This document shows, in pieces, positions 60,101 to 64,000 of a stretch of DNA of 64,000 nucleotides (the first letter of the stretch is position 1; every line of letters begins with the position of its first letter). Position numbers and translations under genes: made by a program. Source of the DNA: Chrysemys picta bellii (Eukaryota; Chordata; Testudines; Emydidae); contig NC_088801.1 of assembly GCF_011386835.1 (NCBI RefSeq), forward strand, positions 15,672,824-15,736,823. The letters run 5' to 3'. The notes under the pieces were generated by a model that searched no databases, was not told the DNA's origin, and worked only from the letters and a program-made list of their open reading frames with translations.

Positions 60101-62268
60101 ACATATCCATTTGCAGGAAAAATTGCACATATGGATACAAACATGTATTTGCTGGTGCAAACCGTCATATGAGCGTACGTCCCAGTGAGTTTTGTGAATG
60201 GAAATTCTAACACCTCTGAGCGCACAGGTGCTGGAATTGTACAGTGTACATTCAAAGCATGGACACATGTATGTGCATGCGCTATTTTACATACAAATGT
60301 GCAAAGCTCAGGTAGAGTATCAGTGGGAAATGTAACATTAATATGTGCATTTTCAACTAGTTACTTCTCTTCCTTAAGCATTAAAAGGGTAAGAGATATA
60401 AATGATATGTAAGAAAGTAATTTGTACTGTCAACAATTCTAATTATCTTTAATAAAAAAAAATTGTTTCTAAAAATGCATGCCAAATTATTTATAACAGA
60501 TAATTTTCTGATATGCACAATCAAGTTGAAATTGAAAAATGCCGCATTGGCATGGCATAAATGACAGAAATTGGTCTTGTTACTCTTTAGTTACTGTATA
60601 CAAATACTACAAATACCGAGGCCCTTTGCAGTCAATATACTCAGGTAATTTTAACATATTTATTTCTCTCACAGTATCTGGTCTTAACAATAGGTGCAGC
60701 TTTGCCATAAGGATCTACAAGCGCATTAGAATCTCCTACTTCATTCTCTATTAACTAAGAACCAGATTTTGTAATCCTTACTTATAGTGAGTGTTTCCTT
60801 AGCCATAAGTGATGTGGCAGGCTGGCACAGTCATAGGAAAGAGATCTTGGCCACTGTTACATGCCAGAGCTCCAAAGTTTGTCTGTTAGCAACTTCACCC
60901 CAGTCCCCCCTGAAACCTGACTTTTTCTTTTCCCCAGTTTCACTCATCCTACAATGCTATCTCTTAATCTTGTGAATTGTTTCACTTACTACTACACTAC
61001 CCACAAGTAAGTATATTTGAGTAACCTTTACCAATGTTTAGTATAGTCCAATTGACTTGACCAGGGCTTCTCTTATGCTAGACTTCACGTAGTCATTAGG
61101 TGGAGGCTCCCTCTCCCTCCCATATAACCTAAATAAATATCAGGCTGACTTCTAATTACTCCCCAGGCGTGCATACTGCCCAGAAAAGACTGGAGAATTG
61201 GCAGAGCCATAACTTTGTCTGCTCAATGTGCTGAAGAGCAGAGCTGGTCAGCTGCCTGGGTTAGAGGGTGGGAAGGAATATACTGCACTCTGTAAAGGGG
61301 AGCAGTGTGAATTTGGAGATTTCCAGGAGTCATTCAGAATTATCTTTGGCACAGTGCAACTCCACACTGCCCCCAATTCAGAGCATATCGCGCAGGCTAC
61401 CGTCTTGTGAATATGTGCAGTTCACCCTAAGGTTAGCAAAAATTGACCCAAAGTTGCCTAGCAAACTGTTGAATAATCATGAATGTGACCCAAGCAATAC
61501 TTTGTTTTAGCAAAAAGGTGATCTGCTCTGTCAGATTTAATTAACTTTATATGGTTAAATACACCAATTTATATGCAATCATATTAGATTTGCAGTATCT
61601 CAACTGCATTTAAAATGATCTTCCATGCTAAAAATGCTCTTCTCCCTGGTTTTGAACTTCACTGACCTATTAAAATACTTACAAAACATTAATGGAATCC
61701 ATTAAAACCTGAGGTGGGTAATCTTTTGAATACAGACATTTAAACCTCTATAGAATGTAAATTACCATTCTTATTTCAGAGAGTCCATTTGAGCTCGGGT
61801 TTTCAAAGAAGCGTAAGAGTATATCTGCACAGCAACTAGACACCTGCGTCTGGACCATGCCAGTCGATTCAGTCTTGTGGGGCTTGGGCTGAGGGGCTTT
61901 TTCATTGCTCTTTAGCCCGCACTCTGGGGACCCTCCCCCACTCTAGAAAATATAACTATATGCAAATGAGTCAATATAAAATATGAGCTAATGCAAAGAT
62001 CTGAAGGCAATTTTGCAAGAAAATAGGAAGAAAAAAGCAAAATAGCTTCAGACACCATTGTCCTGGAATGAATAGTTTTCTCCTGTAGGTTTTGTACAAG
62101 AATCTCTTCCCTGTATTAATAAATAGCTATATATATATCCACCTTACCTTCATAGAGCCAGTCTGCGATTCCATTAAAAATGATTCCTTCTTTTCCTGAG
62201 GATGTCAGTCGCAATGAGCTACTCTTTACATCAGGTTGATAGTAGATGTTATTTTCAAAAATATAAAT
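5147..62268 (-). CDS. DPP10: DPP10, dipeptidyl peptidase-like 10 (19 C-terminal exons; 5' exons outside window)
   Basis: Spliced exons in order: 62268-62148, 58403-58249, 52719-52622, 46184-46061, 42826-42788, 41630-41523, 37275-37184, 35719-35672, 34622-34501, 30055-30008, 27555-27457, 27348-27279, 15938-15744, 14184-14130, 8921-8822, 8171-8113, 8026-7954, 6222-6149, 5284-5147. Every junction has GT-AG ends and matching phase, giving 605 residues to TAA. Residues about 1-350 are beta-propeller, 350-605 alpha/beta hydrolase. The nucleophile elbow is G-K-G-Y-G-G (Ser replaced by Gly), which separates DPP10 from DPP4/FAP (G-W-S-Y-G-G) and from DPP6 (an Asp there). The Asp (G-T-A-D) and His (D-E-G-H-N) are kept. 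Family knowledge: a type II membrane glycoprotein without peptidase activity that joins Kv4 channels and KChIPs and alters their trafficking and gating. The membrane anchor is not in this window. Confidence 0.97.
5285..6148 (-). other. DPP10: DPP10 intron
   Basis: An 864-base intron. I see no repeat family or other gene that I can name. Confidence 0.9.
6149..6222 (-). CDS. DPP10: DPP10 exon r
   Basis: 74 bases, acceptor gtcttgtag, donor gtatgtaa. It completes Thr and encodes [28 protein letters not shown]-x-S-A-E-L follows the triad Asp in all DPP-family members. It leaves in phase 0. Confidence 0.96.
6223..7953 (-). other. DPP10: DPP10 intron
   Basis: Holds a TIR element at 6365-6613. The rest is unremarkable. 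Confidence 0.9.
6365..6613. mobile_element. MITE-like element with GGTCTATCTACACTGCA ends
   Basis: The left end AAGGTCTATCTACACTGCAAT is the inverse, with mismatches, of the right end ATTGCAATGTAGACATACCCTTT. The GTCTACAC core of the ends recurs in elements at 40181, 53134 and 56328, but the interiors differ. Probably a non-autonomous DNA transposon; superfamily not established. Confidence 0.6.
7954..8026 (-). CDS. DPP10: DPP10 exon q (catalytic-Asp position)
   Basis: 73 bases, acceptor tttttatag, donor gtaagtat. It encodes [24 protein letters not shown] and one base of Thr. The Asp of H-G-T-A-D is the triad Asp position and is retained despite the loss of the nucleophile. Confidence 0.95.
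8113..8171 (-). CDS. DPP10: DPP10 exon p
   Basis: 59 bases, acceptor ctctgtag, donor gtaagtta. It completes Ala and encodes [23 protein letters not shown]-x-E-R-Y-L/M-G is a hallmark DPP-family helix. It leaves in phase 0. Confidence 0.95.
8172..8821 (-). other. DPP10: DPP10 intron
   Basis: Holds the hairpin repeat at 8431-8494. The stretch 8320-8400 (CATCTAGTCTGACC onward) resembles a widespread reptilian repeat that I cannot classify. Confidence 0.85.
8431..8494. repeat. Short inverted-repeat element (CCTGGCCCCATTGA family)
   Basis: GTGAAAGCCTGGCCCTATTG at the left is the inverse of the right arm, which ends GGGGCCAGGATTTCACC. The central part ATTGAAGTCAATTAGTG also pairs partly. Same family as 2986-3039. 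Confidence 0.55.
8822..8921 (-). CDS. DPP10: DPP10 exon o (degenerate nucleophile elbow)
   Basis: 100 bases, acceptor ttaatag, donor gtgagtat. It encodes [12 protein letters not shown] through [14 protein letters not shown]. The opening Gly (codon GGA) stands where active DPP4-type peptidases have Ser, so the protein cannot work as a serine peptidase. The Cys (F-K-C-G) is the family's hydrolase-domain disulfide partner of a Cys in the last exon. Confidence 0.97.
12145..12188. repeat. (GT)n microsatellite
   Basis: 22 uninterrupted GT units, 15 bases left of the hAT-like MITE at 12204. Confidence 0.97.
12204..12501 (-). mobile_element. hAT-like MITE, copy 1
   Basis: The ends CAGGAGTAGGCAACCT and GGTTGCCGACCCCTG are inverted repeats of the CAGGGGTCGGCAACC type. 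The flanks ACATAGTG (12196-12203) and ACATGGTG (12502-12509) form an 8-bp target duplication with one mismatch, as expected for hAT. The interior matches, in reverse, the copy at 50007-50312. There is no transposase ORF. Confidence 0.85.
12600..12915. repeat. AT-rich possible MITE with ACTGGT / ACCAGCTCT ends
   Basis: The left end GAACTGGTCAAC and right end CCCAACCAGCTCTAG are imperfect inverted repeats, and the interior is rich in GAAAAT/ATTTTC. Similar AT-rich stretches ending near CAACCAGCTC occur at about 35290-35402. The family is not known to me. Confidence 0.35.
13140..13250 (-). repeat. MIR / CORE-SINE-like fragment
   Basis: The block from ATTATCATCCCCATCTGACAG through GTTAAATGGCTTGACTATGG and CCACACAGCAAGACAGTAAC to GGGATTAG follows, in reverse orientation, the well-known MIR core order (cccatttTACAGatg, gttaagtGACTTgcccaagg, CACACAGC, GGATT). 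It is diverged, so it is an old copy. Confidence 0.6.
13323..13350. repeat. (TTTG)n microsatellite
   Basis: About seven TTTG units in a row. Confidence 0.95.
14130..14184 (-). CDS. DPP10: DPP10 exon n (nucleophile strand, first half)
   Basis: 55 bases, acceptor cttacag, donor gtaactt. It completes Glu and encodes [18 protein letters not shown]. The last G-K are the first two residues of the nucleophile elbow G-K-G-Y-G-G; the rest is in the next exon, so the former catalytic position is the first codon after this intron. Confidence 0.95.
14185..15743 (-). other. DPP10: DPP10 intron
   Basis: Contains the inverted repeat at 15276-15373. Several short open frames near 14400-14960 have no recognisable protein. 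Confidence 0.85.
15276..15373. repeat. Foldback repeat with CCAAATTCTGCT ends, copy 1
   Basis: GGCCAAATTCTGCTCGCA at the left pairs with AGAGCAGAATTTGACC at the right. A second copy with the same ends is at 30411-30515. Confidence 0.5.
15744..15938 (-). CDS. DPP10: DPP10 exon m (hydrolase domain)
   Basis: 195 bases, the longest exon here; acceptor atttacag, donor gtacgtat. It encodes [17 protein letters not shown] through [12 protein letters not shown] to E-V-K-D-Q-I-A-A-V. The D-G-R-G-S-G-F-Q-G stretch is the conserved oxyanion-side region of the DPP family. In DPP10 the strand before it ends I-V-A-R-F, as seen here. Confidence 0.97.
17740..18540. repeat. GC-rich foldback array with alternating inverted arms
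   Basis: About 0.8 kb of GC-rich DNA in an AT-rich intron. A roughly 30-base arm (GGAACCGCAGCAGGGAAAGG then AGCAGAACATGG) occurs at 17864-17895, 18068-18094 and 18289-18320. Its inverse occurs at 18006-18036 and, diverged, at 18231-18257. The arms at 18010-18036 and 18068-18094 are perfect 27-base inverse copies. Between them AGAGCCCTG pairs with CAGGGCTCT around TGGTT. CTGTACAG recurs, and a 29-base palindrome (18507-18535) marks the right end. Open frames cross it in most of the six frames, which is typical of GC-rich repeat DNA; I see no protein family. Confidence 0.7.
18650..18757. repeat. Inverted-repeat element with ATTCACCCC ends
   Basis: ATTCACCCCTTTGCAGAGG at the left is the partial inverse of CCTTTACACAGGGGTGAAT at the right. 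At the centre, CACTTACGCCCT and AGGGCTTAAGTG form an inner hairpin. Probably a small non-autonomous DNA element. Confidence 0.5.
19517..19640. mobile_element. TAGGGTGACCAG MITE, copy 1
   Basis: The ends TAGGGTGACCAGATG and TGTCTGGTCACCATA are inverted repeats. The perfect 8-bp flanks CACACAGA (19509-19516 and 19641-19648) are the target duplication. The interior CCCGATTTTATAG and GGCTCCTATTACC is shared with the copy at 49120-49245. An 8-bp duplication argues against Tc1/mariner and suggests hAT or another 8-bp superfamily. Confidence 0.85.
20450..21150 (+). mobile_element. LTR-like repeat (possible solo LTR)
   Basis: About 700 GC-rich bases start TGTAGCGGGGTG and end CACCCTGCTACCA, short inverted ends of the TG...CA kind seen in LTRs. 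A TATA-like CCTTATAACAGG lies near 20586 and is followed by a GAGAGAGA/CTCTCTCT stretch. I could not find a clear target duplication or any internal retroelement genes. The 198-codon minus-strand frame across it resembles no protein I know. Confidence 0.5.
23830..23850. repeat. Poly(G) run, 21 bases
   Basis: 21 consecutive G on the + strand. It could form a G-quadruplex; its length is also prone to sequencing error. Confidence 0.95.
27279..27348 (-). CDS. DPP10: DPP10 exon l (start of hydrolase domain)
   Basis: 70 bases, acceptor cttaaaag, donor gtaagtat. It encodes [23 protein letters not shown] and two bases of the next Ile. This is the first strand of the alpha/beta-hydrolase fold. An 11.3-kb intron follows. 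Confidence 0.95.
27457..27555 (-). CDS. DPP10: DPP10 exon k (end of propeller)
   Basis: 99 bases, acceptor tccgacag, donor gtaatttt. It encodes [19 protein letters not shown] through M-L-H-I-E-D-Y. It leads into the hydrolase domain. The next intron (27349-27456) is only 108 bases, the shortest in the window. Confidence 0.96.
27556..30007 (-). other. DPP10: DPP10 intron
   Basis: Contains the SINE at 29202-29395. Small open frames around 28000-28280 are not recognisable as genes. Confidence 0.9.
29202..29395 (+). mobile_element. tRNA-derived SINE (turtle Cry I / pol III SINE type), copy 1
   Basis: The 5' half is tRNA-like, with an A box in ATAGCTCAGTGGTTTGAGC and a B box in GGGAGTTCAATCC at tRNA spacing. 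A tRNA-unrelated body follows (CCACTTAGGGATCTGGGG, GTACTTGGTCCTGCTAGTG). The 3' part, GGACTTGATGACCTTTCAGG then CCCTTCCAGTTCTAGG, resembles CR1-type LINE ends; the tortoise SINE is known to share its tail with a CR1-like LINE. The end is a short AT-rich tail. Confidence 0.9.
30008..30055 (-). CDS. DPP10: DPP10 exon j (48-base exon)
   Basis: 48 bases, acceptor aaattag, donor gtaagtaa. It completes Gly and encodes [15 protein letters not shown], then one base of Lys. G-P-x-V-P is the conserved DPP-family turn that follows the Cys-rich segment. Confidence 0.93.
30411..30515. repeat. Foldback repeat with CCAAATTCTGCT ends, copy 2
   Basis: GACCAAATTCTGCTGTC at the left is the inverse of GACAGCAGAATCTGATC at the right with few mismatches. 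Related to 15276-15373. Confidence 0.5.
32798..33611. mobile_element. TAGGGTGGCCAAC non-autonomous DNA transposon, GC-rich
   Basis: The ends TAGGGTGGCCAACTG and CGGTTGGCAAACGTA are inverted repeats. The flanks GCCACAAC (32790-32797) and GCTCCAAC (33612-33619) agree at six of eight bases, consistent with an old 8-bp target duplication. The interior is a run of G-rich near-repeats (GGGCTGGGGCAGGGGGTT type) and causes long spurious open frames on both strands. The end type resembles that of the 19517 element. Confidence 0.7.
33745..33877 (+). repeat. L2/MIR3-tail-like repeat
   Basis: The order TCTAGATTGTAAAACTCTCAG, GTCTCTTACTCTGTG, ACAATGGGGCC and AATAATAAAT follows the layout of L2/MIR3-type 3' tails (AGATTGTAAACTC...GCACCTAGCACA...AATAAAT). 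Similar to 53850-53985. Old and diverged. Confidence 0.45.
34501..34622 (-). CDS. DPP10: DPP10 exon i (cysteine-rich propeller segment)
   Basis: 122 bases, acceptor gttctcag, donor gtaagtc. It encodes [21 protein letters not shown] through H-F-L-L-H-C-K. The four Cys positions are those of the family's propeller disulfides. It ends after one base of a Gly codon. Confidence 0.97.
34623..35671 (-). other. DPP10: DPP10 intron
   Basis: AT-rich. 35280-35405 resembles the AT-rich family noted at 12600. Nothing else seen. Confidence 0.85.
35672..35719 (-). CDS. DPP10: DPP10 exon h (48-base exon)
   Basis: 48 bases, acceptor ttgggcag, donor gtaagtaa. It completes Ile and encodes [15 protein letters not shown], ending two bases into a Ser codon. 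The S-P-R-G-R-Q-L motif matches DPP10. It is too short for the usual ORF cut-off and was found by phase and motif. Confidence 0.94.
35720..37183 (-). other. DPP10: DPP10 intron
   Basis: 35860-36175 is a further AT-rich GAAA/TTTC stretch ending CACCCAGCTC, perhaps the same family as 12600. The rest is unremarkable. Confidence 0.85.
37184..37275 (-). CDS. DPP10: DPP10 exon g (beta-propeller)
   Basis: 92 bases, acceptor ctctgcag, donor gtgagtat. It encodes [18 protein letters not shown] through Y-D-E-N-T-Q-K plus two bases of an Ile codon. L-T-S-G-N-W-E-V is a conserved DPP-family propeller motif. Confidence 0.96.
37276..41522 (-). other. DPP10: DPP10 intron, 4.2 kb
   Basis: Holds a degraded MIR-like stretch near 38020-38110 and the TIR element at 40181. 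38400-40100 shows nothing named. Confidence 0.9.
40181..40425. mobile_element. MITE with GTCTACACTGGCA ends
   Basis: The left end TTAGGCCACGTCTTCACTGG is the inverse of the right end GTGCCAGTGTAGACAAGCCCAA apart from a few mismatches. The interior repeats CAGCGCT several times. No clear target duplication and no transposase. Confidence 0.65.
41523..41630 (-). CDS. DPP10: DPP10 exon f (beta-propeller)
   Basis: 108 bases (36 codons), phase 0 at both ends, acceptor tttatag, donor gtaagttt. It encodes [14 protein letters not shown] through [13 protein letters not shown]. The E-P-V-F-S-x-D-G blade motif and Q-G-G-R-G-E-F-H-H match DPP10 closely. Confidence 0.97.
41631..42787 (-). other. DPP10: DPP10 intron
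   Basis: No repeat or other gene recognised. Confidence 0.85.
42788..42826 (-). CDS. DPP10: DPP10 exon e (39-base microexon)
   Basis: A small in-frame exon of 13 codons: [13 protein letters not shown]. The acceptor is cttttag and the donor gtattg. It fits exactly between the phase-0 ends of its neighbours and matches the DPP10 segment after C-S-K. It is too short for ordinary ORF detection. Skipping it would keep the frame. Confidence 0.93.
42940..43270. mobile_element. hAT-like MITE with CAGNGGTTCTCAAAC ends
   Basis: CAGCGGTTCTCAAACTT at the left and CAGTTTGAGAATCTCGG at the right are inverted repeats. The flanks CTCTAGCT (42932-42939) and TTCTAGTT (43271-43278) are an 8-bp target duplication with two mismatches, fitting the hAT preference for a central CTAG-like site. 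The interior is rich in GAAGCC/GGCTTC inverted stretches. Confidence 0.8.
44065..44748 (+). mobile_element. Solo LTR of an endogenous retrovirus-like element
   Basis: The repeat starts TGTGAC and ends ATGACA. The flanks GGAGC (44060-44064) and GCAGC (44749-44753) match at four of five bases, consistent with a 5-bp duplication. An AATAAA polyadenylation signal at 44563-44568 sits in the last third, as expected for an LTR. There are no internal retroviral genes on either side, so it is a solo LTR. An LTR family starting TGTGACAAAGTG is common in turtles as I recall it. Confidence 0.65.
46061..46184 (-). CDS. DPP10: DPP10 exon d (beta-propeller)
   Basis: 124 bases, acceptor cctcag, donor gtaagtc. 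It completes Arg and encodes [14 protein letters not shown] through [10 protein letters not shown]. The two Cys nine residues apart correspond to a disulfide site in the DPP4 family. N-I-S is a possible glycosylation site. It leaves in phase 0. Confidence 0.97.
47106..47131 (+). repeat. Fragment of Penelope-like element tail
   Basis: TGCCACAAGTACTCCTGTTC and the T run that follows match the end of the tail at 2381-2406. Only about 25 bases are shared, so the assignment is weak. Confidence 0.4.
48218..48420 (+). mobile_element. tRNA-derived SINE (turtle Cry I / pol III SINE type), copy 2
   Basis: Same organisation as the copy at 29202. The A box is ATAGCTTAGTGG and the B box GTGAGCCCAATCC is mutated at the TTC, so this copy's promoter is probably weak. 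It ends in an AT-rich TATTTTATTTTTATG tail. Confidence 0.9.
49120..49245. mobile_element. TAGGGTGACCAG MITE, copy 2 (nested)
   Basis: The ends TAGGATGACCAGATG and TGTCTGGTCACCCTA are inverted repeats. The perfect flanks GTTGACTT (49112-49119 and 49246-49253) form an 8-bp target duplication. It is inserted inside the Tigger-like remnant. The interior is near-identical to the 19517 copy. Confidence 0.88.
49489..49498. repeat. G run in GC-rich part of the Tigger-like remnant
   Basis: About ten consecutive G within a GC-rich stretch (49400-49700). The open frames on both strands here reflect base composition. Confidence 0.7.
50007..50312 (+). mobile_element. hAT-like MITE, copy 2
   Basis: CAGGGGTCGGCAACCT at the left and AGGTTGCCTACCCTTG at the right are inverted ends. 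The interior is the reverse complement of the 12204-12501 copy, including GGTCTCTTTCTATAAG and TTGTTGTATGTAAAG. The flanks do not give a clear target duplication. Confidence 0.82.
52622..52719 (-). CDS. DPP10: DPP10 exon c (beta-propeller)
   Basis: 98 bases, acceptor ttcaaag, donor gtatgg. It encodes [20 protein letters not shown] through P-D-S-F-K-S and the first two bases of an Arg codon. The Y-P-K / A-G-x-x-N-P join with exon b is the family's conserved blade linker. Confidence 0.96.
53134..53385. mobile_element. MITE with TTAGGGCTTGTCTACAC ends
   Basis: TTAGGGCTTGTCTACAC at the left and GTGTAGACTAGCCCTAA at the right are 17-base inverted repeats with one mismatch. About 250 bases, no transposase. 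The TTA/TAA at the borders could be a PIF/Harbinger-type site, but this is not proven. Confidence 0.75.
53850..53985 (+). repeat. L2/MIR3-tail-like repeat
   Basis: TTAGATTGTGAACTCTGGGA, then TGTACAGCACCTAGCACAGT and a final CAATAAATAAATA follow the layout of L2/MIR3-type 3' tails. Confidence 0.5.
56328..56585. mobile_element. CpG-rich MITE with TAAGGCCTGGTC ends and inner palindrome
   Basis: TAAGGCCTGGTCCCCACTTA at the left and TAAGTGTAGACGTACCCTTA at the right are inverted ends with mismatches. The same three bases GAC flank both sides. Inside, GGACTAAGGTAC pairs with GTACCTTAGTCC and AATTCAGCTAC with GTAGCTGAATT, a strong hairpin at about 56358-56420. Many CpG sites survive from 56428 to 56570, which suggests a fairly young or unmethylated copy. 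Confidence 0.7.
57307..57322. repeat. (TA)n run
   Basis: A short run of about eight TA units. Confidence 0.85.
58249..58403 (-). CDS. DPP10: DPP10 exon b (beta-propeller)
   Basis: 155 bases; the acceptor is tttcag and the donor gtaagtaa. The exon completes the split Glu codon and encodes [21 protein letters not shown] through K-H-Y-P-Y-P-K, leaving in phase 0. W-W-S-P-D-G is a typical propeller blade motif. N-D-T is a possible N-glycosylation site. The match to DPP10 (P-R-F-T-G, L-Y-P-K-G-K) is stronger than to DPP6. Confidence 0.97.
58404..62147 (-). other. DPP10: DPP10 intron, 3.7 kb
   Basis: No repeat family or other gene that I can name. Short open frames near 59600-60000 look incidental. 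Confidence 0.85.
62148..62268 (-). CDS. DPP10: DPP10 exon a (beta-propeller, first exon in window)
   Basis: 121 bases, entering in phase 0 after acceptor ctag and leaving after one base of a codon at donor gtaaggt. It encodes [15 protein letters not shown] through G-I-A-D-W-L-Y-E, a propeller stretch typical of the DPP4 family (the N-G-I-x-D-W-x-Y-E-E motif). The Y-E-E Glu pair is completed by the next exon; in active DPP4 this Glu pair holds the substrate amino group. The preceding exon is not found up to base 64000. Confidence 0.95.
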
Positions 62269-64000
62269 CTAGATTAGGTAAAAGAGATAAAGGGGGGCAA
62301 TAACATGTTGGTAGACATAAATGAATGTTTTCATGCCAGTGATAGAAATACAATTTCCATGGTTTCAGAACAGTTTAAAGAATAATTCATCATAATTTTC
62401 ATTGAAGATCTCTTTAGATTTTCTGGTATTATCAATTTCTAAGAAACTTTTAACATTCTTGTGGCTCTGAATCCTTTCTTTTTAACTATTATGCCAACTC
62501 AAATATTTCTACTCCCTTTACCAAATTTTCTCACAATCTCCAGAACCACCACTGTAAAGAGGCTAAACAGTCAAATTTTATTACAATTAACTAGATTATG
62601 AAATATTTTGTTAGTCCCATTTTTATCCAGCACAAATATCTTTATTTCCATCTATGAAAATAGATATAGCTGTATAGATATAGATTACAGATATAAATTA
62701 CGGATATACATCACTGGTGTAATATTACAGATGGGAATTAAGTGAAATAAGAATGAGACCAAGAAACTGAGTACTGTTTGATTCTCTCTATGCTCTTATA
62801 CCGTGAACATCTTACAAGTCATGCATGCGATGAAGTGGGTATTCACCCACGAAAGCTCATGCTCCAATACGTCTGTTAGTCTATAAGGTGCCACAGGACT
62901 CTTTGCTGCTTTTACAGATCCAGACTAACACAAGATCTGATATCTTACACAATGCACATCATAATAATGACCCTCCTATTGTAAAGTTTGGTTTCCTTAT
63001 TTTTTCTCTGTAGATGTTTGGGAAGAATTTCTCTTTACTCATTTTTCTTCCCCTCTTTTCTTCTTCTCTCCATTATTTTCATCCCTCACTCTTCAATGGC
63101 AAGGAACCAGTGAGGACACAGACAGAAATTAGAATCTTTTGGCAAGTGGCTGCAATTTTAACTTCAAATAAGATATCTTCTGCCAAAAATTTGTCCCAGC
63201 AGCAATGAAAAGGGAGAAGGCTACAACTACCTTAAGCGGTCAGTGGTTCTCCTCCTTCAATGCTAAAATATAGAGCACTCTAATATGTCCTGGATTTAAC
63301 CCAATCGGGGGAGGAGGAGCAGGAAGAAGCCTGCATCTGTTATTTTATAGTATCTTCCCTTGCTTCCTCCCAGCCAACCCCAGCACTTTTTCTTAGAGTT
63401 GAGATTCTTCTGAGGAGATCAGAAAGCTGTCGTTGGCTGGCAGGGGCCGTGAACCACCTGGAGAGACTGACCCACCTTTCTGAAGCCTGCTAAAATGGCT
63501 AGCCCCTTCTCTCTATCCACATCCCTCCTCTTGTATCTTAGTTCTTTTGTTGTAGTGACATTAAGGGAAAGCTACACAACAGAAGTGAGTCTTACACTTT
63601 GCTCTGATAACAGTGAGTTTTGAGGTTGTTTTCACCTCATTCATTCTCACACCATTGCTGTTTCTAATGGTAAACCAAAGTGATATTTACAATCCAGCCT
63701 CCTGGTCTATTCTGGTGTTTCTAAGAATTAGGGGAAGGAGCCAGTGGGTGAACACCTGGGAAGGGGCAGAAGGGTCTCCCCATTTTTGATGTAATCAGAG
63801 TCTAAGTTTGAAGTTCAGAATGTTAGAGCACTAAGAGGTGCAAGGAAGAGAGGAAAGAGAAAAGAAAGACCAAGAGAGAAAAAGCAGGAGGGGCAGTGAA
63901 CCTCATTGAAAAGATGAGGATTTATAATGGAAACAGTGACACAACCCTAAGTATAGCACTGTGTACTTCAGCTAATGCAGAACAGTACAGCACTTCTCCG
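62269..64000 (-). other. DPP10: DPP10 intron (partial, runs off window)
   Basis: Contains the ribozyme-like repeat at 62821. No upstream DPP10 exon is found to the window end. Confidence 0.85.
62821..62935 (+). mobile_element. Penelope-like element tail with hammerhead-like fold
   Basis: The block from GCATGCGATGAAGTGGG through GAAAGCTCATGCTCC, GTCTGTTAGTCTATAAGG and TGCCACAGGACTCTTTGCTG to CAGACTAACAC is related to the tail at 2312-2400. A perfect 6-bp hairpin, GTGGGT (62835-62840) with ACCCAC (62845-62850), is followed by GAAA (62851-62854) and preceded by CGATGA. Flanking GCATG can pair with CATGC. The layout resembles a hammerhead core with one extra A before the stem. Confidence 0.6.

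Noticed and set aside
5147..62268. DPP4, FAP or DPP6 as the identity of the gene
   Set aside because: DPP4 and FAP have Ser in the nucleophile motif and DPP6 has Asp there; this gene has Gly. The exon peptides and the acidic C-terminal tail fit DPP10 best.
62269..64000. A further upstream DPP10 exon in the last 1.7 kb
   Set aside because: I looked on the minus strand for the segment that precedes I-Y-I-F-E-N and found no matching peptide with splice sites.

Overview
The window is vertebrate nuclear DNA, most likely from a hidden-necked (cryptodiran) turtle. It has a large split gene with GT-AG introns and phase-matched exons. The gene sits in AT-rich intron DNA full of interspersed repeats, including two copies of a tRNA-derived SINE that matches the turtle Cry I / tortoise pol III SINE type, a Penelope-like retroelement, solo LTRs and many short inverted-repeat DNA transposons. 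The turtle assignment is inferred from repeat types recalled from knowledge, not from a search.

The one host gene I can support is DPP10 (dipeptidyl peptidase-like 10), on the minus strand. Nineteen consecutive exons between 62268 and 5147 join without a phase error into 1,818 bases, which is 605 codons plus a TAA stop. They cover the rest of the extracellular beta-propeller and the whole alpha/beta-hydrolase domain. The cytoplasmic N-terminus, transmembrane segment and first propeller part (roughly 190 residues in the human protein) lie beyond base 64000. The nucleophile motif, split between exons at 14130 and 8921, reads G-K-G-Y-G-G. A glycine therefore replaces the serine of active DPP4-type enzymes, while the Asp and His triad positions remain. 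This is the expected pseudoenzyme that acts as a Kv4 potassium-channel auxiliary subunit.

Layout: 1-2400 holds a Penelope-like element on the + strand with an intact 700-codon reading frame (reverse transcriptase plus GIY-YIG nuclease) that runs off the left edge. Its 3' tail carries a hammerhead-ribozyme-like fold. 2400-5146 is the 3' flank or 3' UTR of DPP10. 5147-9000 holds the five C-terminal exons. 9000-27280 has only two exons (14.1 and 15.8 kb); its intron of 11.3 kb contains a GC-rich foldback array, a TIR element with perfect 8-bp target duplications, an LTR-like repeat and a 21-base G run. 27280-46200 has nine exons with MITEs and a solo LTR. 46200-64000 has three exons with SINE, Tigger-like, hAT-like and other TIR elements and a second ribozyme-like tail.

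I found no RNA genes, CRISPR arrays or second host gene. The most notable points are the intact Penelope-like ORF, the ribozyme-like folds, the alternating inverted-arm array at 17.8-18.5 kb, and a transposon nested in another transposon at 48.6-49.9 kb.
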